DNA from: JBBSEZ01 sp038239195
Lineage (GTDB): Bacteria > Planctomycetota > Planctomycetia > Gemmatales > Gemmataceae
DNA length: 9,080 nt
Reading direction: 5' to 3'
Assembly (NCBI GenBank): GCA_038239195.1
Contig: JBBSEZ010000402.1
Span: 1-9,080, forward strand
Of this stretch, positions 6,611-9,080 are shown piece by piece. The translations under genes and the position numbers were made by a program. Each line of letters opens with the position of its first letter. Within the stretch, counting starts at the first letter, position 1. Under the pieces are notes generated by a model. It ran no database searches, had not been told where the DNA came from, and was given only the letters and a program-made list of their open reading frames with translations.

Positions 6611-7321
6611 TCAGGCGTTGGGCGCCTGCTTCTTCCACGTCGCCAGGCGCTTGACGAAGGCGGCGTGGGCCTTGCTGGCGAGGCCTTGCTGGACGACTTC
6701 GATGAGGCGAGCCGCGTTGTCGGCGAGCAGCGCCGTGCGGTCGATCCACAGGCCGGGGAAGATGCGCGACCGATGGGTGCCGCGGTGGGGGGCGATCGAG
6801 GAACCATCCCGGAAGTCGAACCAGTACAGTTCTTCTTCGGCAACGCAAACGACCAGGTATTCCCGAACGCCGGCCTTCTGGTAGTCCTCTCGCTTCTGGT
6901 GCAGGTCGATGGACGCGCTGCTGTGCGCGACCTCGACGACGAGCTCGGGCGGGCCTGCCAGATACTGCTTGTCGTTGACCCGCGTTCGCCCCCCGTATTC
7001 CGGCAACAGGCGGAGAGACAGGTCGGGCTGAGGCTCCGACTCTTCGCCCAGGATGGTGGTCGCATTGTCCAGGACCTGGGCCCCCGGGGTGCTCGCCGCA
7101 TACAGCCCGAGAACCAGGCTGAGTTTCCCATGGGCGAGCCCGTGGGGCACTCGGAGCGGCGATGGCACGTGGACGACCCCTCCAATCAACTCTGCCTTGA
7201 CGTGAGGCCCAGCCGCTTCATAGCGCCGGTGGAACTCCGCTTGCGTCAAGCGATCCCCGGCATCGAGGGGAGGCACGGGGGCGCCCTTTCCTTGTTCCGA
7301 GGCCAATGAGACGGTCGGCAT
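6611..7321 (-). CDS. Uma2 family (DUF820) PD-(D/E)XK endonuclease-like protein
   Basis: A 236-residue member of the Uma2/DUF820 family, which has a restriction-endonuclease-like fold; family members are very numerous in planctomycetes and cyanobacteria and their cellular role is largely unknown. The expected active-site pattern is complete: E44 in KAELIGGVV (42-50), D100 in the QPDLSL segment (98-103), E130 in PPELVVEVAHSS (124-135) and K143 in SIDLHQKREDYQ (137-148), followed by the family's GVREYLVV (151-158) and a short acidic/aromatic strand ELYWFDFRDG. The N-terminal 25 residues are poorly conserved linker. A TTG start at 7345 is possible, but GGAGG (complement of 7329-7333) lies 7 nt before ATG 7319-7321, which is chosen. 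The gene lies 72 nt downstream of the kinase-like gene with its own candidate promoter, and it converges on recD2. Confidence 0.88.
   Translation of the reverse strand: MPTVSLASEQGKGAPVPPLDAGDRLTQAEFHRRYEAAGPHVKAELIGGVVHVPSPLRVPHGLAHGKLSLVLGLYAASTPGAQVLDNATTILGEESEPQPDLSLRLLPEYGGRTRVNDKQYLAGPPELVVEVAHSSASIDLHQKREDYQKAGVREYLVVCVAEEELYWFDFRDGSSIAPHRGTHRSRIFPGLWIDRTALLADNAARLIEVVQQGLASKAHAAFVKRLATWKKQAPNA
6612..6636 (+). terminator. Possible recD2 terminator hairpin
   Basis: CAGGCG (6612-6617) and CGCCTG (6623-6628) form a perfect 6-bp stem around TTGGG, followed on the plus strand by the pyrimidine-rich CTTCTTCC. It begins 19 nt after the recD2 stop and overlaps the last codons of the convergent uma2 gene. 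A second short hairpin, AGGGG/CCCCT (6586-6599), spans the recD2 stop itself. The T-run is poor, so this is a weak terminator call. Confidence 0.3.
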
Positions 7322-7343
7322 GGCACGGCCTCCTTTCGGCGCC

Positions 7344-7349
7344 AATCTA
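7344..7349 (-). promoter_or_regulatory. Candidate -10 box of uma2 (TAGATT within GGTAGATTGG)
   Basis: The minus strand reads GGTAGATTGG, one base different from the GGTAGAATGG before rarA. The hexamer is 22 nt before the uma2 ATG, leaving a short leader that just includes the GGAGG site. A TTCCGC at 17-nt spacing (complement of 7367-7372) is a poor -35 match. The box lies in the 72-nt gap after the kinase-like gene, so uma2 may be transcribed separately. Confidence 0.35.
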
Positions 7350-7393
7350 CCCGAAACCGCAAAGGGGCGGAAGCCGGCCTTGGCCGCGCCCGC

Positions 7394-8086
7394 TCACCCC
7401 TTCCCGCCCAATTGCTCCTCCCGCGCCCGCGCCGCCTGCGCGATCAGTTCCGCGCACGCGTCCTCCCCCAGCAGGCTCGAATTGAGGACGAGATCGTAGT
7501 GATGCACGGCGCCCGCGTCGCGCTGGAAGTGCGTCGCGAAGAACTGAGCGCGGCGCTCGTCGCGCGCCCGGACCTTCTCGGCGGCCTCCTCGACGGTCAG
7601 CCGCATCCACTCCGCCATGTAGGCGATGCGCTCCGGCAGAGGCGACACCACGCGAGCGTGCAGGGTCGTCTGCCGGGGCAGGATGAAGCCGGCGCCGCGG
7701 CCGATCAGTACGATCTTGCCCTGCGCCCCCAGAAGAAGGACCACGCGGGCCAGATGCACGAGCGCCGGATACTGGCTGAGGGCGTGTTCGCGCTCCAGCT
7801 CTTGCAGGCGGGCCTCGGCCCACGCAACGGCGGGGGGCGAGAGCCCGTCGCCGAGGCCCTGGCGTGCCACGGCGTCCTGGGACACGTACTCCAGCAGCTC
7901 CTGGTCGTAGACCTGCCAGCCGAGCTTGCGCGCCGCGCGCCGGGCGATGGTCCCGCCCCGCGCCCCGGCCTCGCGGCTCAGGGCGACCGTCAGGCCAACG
8001 GGCCCCGGCTGCGGGCCGGGCGTGCCGCGGTCTCCCTGGAAGCCGTGCGCGGGCGCCGACCAGGGGGCGTCGGGTGGGTGTTGCAT
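7394..8086 (-). CDS. Cytidylate kinase-like family protein
   Basis: A 230-residue P-loop-type protein of the cytidylate-kinase-like family (Cytidylate_kin2). Residues 1-30 are a Pro/Gly-rich, probably disordered leader. The core begins VGLTVALSREAGARGGTIAR (30-49), the family's glycine-rich nucleotide loop, which lacks a classical GK(S/T). It continues with ARKLGWQVYDQELL (52-65), KIVLIGRGAGFILP (124-137), HARVVSPLPERI (143-154), the lid-like RARDERRAQFFATHF (173-187) and the ending HYDLVLNSSLL (196-206). These features match the family, but substrate specificity (CMP or another small molecule) cannot be read from the sequence. The ATG at 8084-8086 has GGAGG (complement of 8095-8099) with 8-nt spacing; a TTG one codon upstream is rejected. 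It starts 27 nt after the permease stop and probably shares its transcript. Confidence 0.85.
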   Translation of the reverse strand: MQHPPDAPWSAPAHGFQGDRGTPGPQPGPVGLTVALSREAGARGGTIARRAARKLGWQVYDQELLEYVSQDAVARQGLGDGLSPPAVAWAEARLQELEREHALSQYPALVHLARVVLLLGAQGKIVLIGRGAGFILPRQTTLHARVVSPLPERIAYMAEWMRLTVEEAAEKVRARDERRAQFFATHFQRDAGAVHHYDLVLNSSLLGEDACAELIAQAARAREEQLGGKG

Positions 8087-8113
8087 CAACGGTCCCTCCG
8101 GGGCGCCTTCTTC

Positions 8114-9019
8114 TCAAACGACTTCCGTGTATTGCGAGCGCGAGAACACGAACGTCCCCAGCGCCAGCAGCGCCACCGTGGCGCCGCTGAGTACGAGGAG
8201 GGCAGTCGTCCCGCCGACCGGCAGGAACACGTCGGGGTTGTCGGGCTGCACGCCGTAGGCCCCCGCCGACTCGAACATCATGCAGCGCGCGTAGAAGCCG
8301 ACGCTCACCCGCTTCAGGTAGCCGGGCATGTTGCCCAGCACGATCTCCAGACAGAACGAGTAGACGATGGCCATCACCGCCGGGCGGCGGAAAAACGCCC
8401 CCATCAGATAGAACAACGCCGTGAAGGTAAGCGTCGCCGCCAGGATCGCCGGCCAGAACAGCCGAAAGGCCTCCGCCCCCGGTGGGCCCGCTGCCAGACA
8501 GATCAGCGCGAACCCGCCCACGTTCAGCCCGACGCTCCAGGGCAACAGCGCCGCGAACTTCGCCAGGTAGATCGCCCAGCGCGGCAGGGGGCGCGTCAGC
8601 AGCCAGACCAGGCTGTTGTTCTCGCGCTCGCCCCCCAGCGCCTCGGTCGCGAAACTCAGGCTCCAGAGCGGCAACAGGAACGTCAAGAAAAGCGAGAACA
8701 CCACCCCGTAGGAGAAGACCAGAAAGCCGGAGTTCTCGAGGATCGCCTGACACGACCCCGCGATCGCCGTCCCCAGCGCCCCGCCCGTCGGCGAGCGGTG
8801 CAAGGCGCCCGGGACTTGCACGACGGCGACCCACTGGGAATACGTGGGCCCGACGCGCCGCGGCTGTCGCCAGCGACTCATGCTCCAGTTGCCGAGCTGG
8901 GACTGTACCGCCACCCACACCACCGCGAACACCAGCAGCAGCAGCGCGATCCACACCATCTGCCGCGCCCGCGCCTGCCGCTGCCAGCTCAGCCAGACCA
9001 GGTAGCCCCAGGCGCGCAT
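8114..9019 (-). CDS. ABC-2 type transporter permease
   Basis: A 301-residue membrane protein resembling ABC-2 permeases, the membrane half of an exporter whose ATPase is not in this window and may lie beyond position 9080. Likely membrane segments: about 20-39, 99-122, 156-177, 188-209, 213-229 and 269-291. A loop of about 60 residues separates the first two, and a second of about 40 separates the last two. Between segments 2 and 3 is EALGGERENNSLVWLLTRPLPRWAIYLAKF (126-155; conserved E, L, RP and K), the cytoplasmic coupling region characteristic of the family. Substrate unknown. The frame is open to 9073 through a GTG, but the extra 18 residues are translated from a tandem repeat, so ATG 9017-9019 is preferred. 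Its ribosome-binding site is weak (AAAAGGG about 13 nt upstream). Stop at 8114; the kinase-like gene follows. Confidence 0.8.
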   Translation of the reverse strand: MRAWGYLVWLSWQRQARARQMVWIALLLLVFAVVWVAVQSQLGNWSMSRWRQPRRVGPTYSQWVAVVQVPGALHRSPTGGALGTAIAGSCQAILENSGFLVFSYGVVFSLFLTFLLPLWSLSFATEALGGERENNSLVWLLTRPLPRWAIYLAKFAALLPWSVGLNVGGFALICLAAGPPGAEAFRLFWPAILAATLTFTALFYLMGAFFRRPAVMAIVYSFCLEIVLGNMPGYLKRVSVGFYARCMMFESAGAYGVQPDNPDVFLPVGGTTALLVLSGATVALLALGTFVFSRSQYTEVV

Positions 9020-9042
9020 CGGCGACGGGCTGCCCTTTTCTG

Positions 9043-9080
9043 ATGACAAGGTGACCAGGTGACAGGGTGACACGGTGACG
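9043..9080. repeat. 8-bp tandem repeat (RTGACMNG) at the right end of the window
   Basis: Four full 8-bp units start at 9043, 9051, 9059 and 9067, and a fifth begins at 9075 and is cut by the window end. Each fits RTGACMNG, with changes only in the first and last few bases of the unit. On the minus strand this reads as CACCCTGTCACCTGGTCACC-like sequence. I recall such runs as dispersed intergenic repeats in planctomycete genomes, where they are often wrongly translated into N-termini of the form SPCHLVTLS. It lies 23 nt upstream of the permease ATG. Confidence 0.75.

Noticed and set aside
3420..6848. A 1142-residue open frame on the minus strand
   Set aside because: It lies antisense to the epimerase and recD2 genes, both of which have full motif sets. 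Its translation is Arg/Ala/His/Leu-rich low complexity, typical of antisense frames in GC-rich DNA.
7347..9043. Long frames of 535 residues (minus) and 543 residues (plus) over the kinase-like and permease genes
   Set aside because: Both overlap genes with clear family motifs or membrane segments, and neither has recognisable domains.
9020..9073. N-terminal extension of the permease by 18 residues from a GTG
   Set aside because: The extra residues are encoded mostly by the 8-bp tandem repeat and do not belong to the permease family.

Overview
This is a GC-rich bacterial window that most resembles a planctomycete (Gemmata/Pirellula-like). The reasons are the mix of families (a secreted DUF1080/3-keto-disaccharide-hydrolase-type protein, a Uma2-family PD-(D/E)XK protein, a cytidylate-kinase-like protein and an ABC-2 permease), strong G/C bias at third codon positions, and two low-complexity intergenic repeats of a kind I recall from planctomycete genomes. 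The assignment is inference; there is no rRNA or other phylogenetic marker here.

Layout. Positions 1-849 are gene-poor. They hold what looks like a truncated IS4-type transposase N-terminus on the minus strand (74-271), in visibly less GC-rich DNA, and a codon-biased but unrecognised ORF remnant on the plus strand (402-695). Then comes rarA on the minus strand (850-2196), an AAA+ replication-fork/recombination ATPase. It diverges from three plus-strand genes: a secreted DUF1080 protein with an unusual repeat insertion (2375-3292), an NAD-dependent epimerase/dehydratase (3465-4367) and the SF1 helicase recD2 (4407-6593). A perfect 38-bp inverted repeat fills most of the gap between the DUF1080 gene and the epimerase gene. 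The right third is a minus-strand cluster, read from right to left: ABC-2 permease (8114-9019), cytidylate-kinase-like protein (7394-8086), Uma2-family protein (6611-7321). It converges on recD2 with only 17 nt between stop codons. An 8-bp tandem repeat lies at the extreme right end, upstream of the permease.

How the genes relate. rarA and recD2 both act on stalled or recombining replication forks, but they are on opposite strands with two unrelated genes between them, so co-regulation is not implied. The permease and kinase-like genes are 27 nt apart and are probably co-transcribed. Uma2 has its own Shine-Dalgarno and a candidate promoter. Ribosome-binding sites (GGAGG or GAGG, 5-8 nt before ATG) fix the starts of rarA, the epimerase, uma2, the kinase-like gene and the transposase remnant. 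A GGTAGAWT box upstream of rarA, recD2 and uma2 looks like a shared -10 element; in recD2 it is so close to the ATG that the mRNA may be leaderless.

No tRNA, rRNA, CRISPR array or intact mobile element is visible. The most unusual features are the four 21-22-residue repeats inserted in the DUF1080 protein and the large inverted repeat next to it. I saw no evidence of a complete new multi-gene system.
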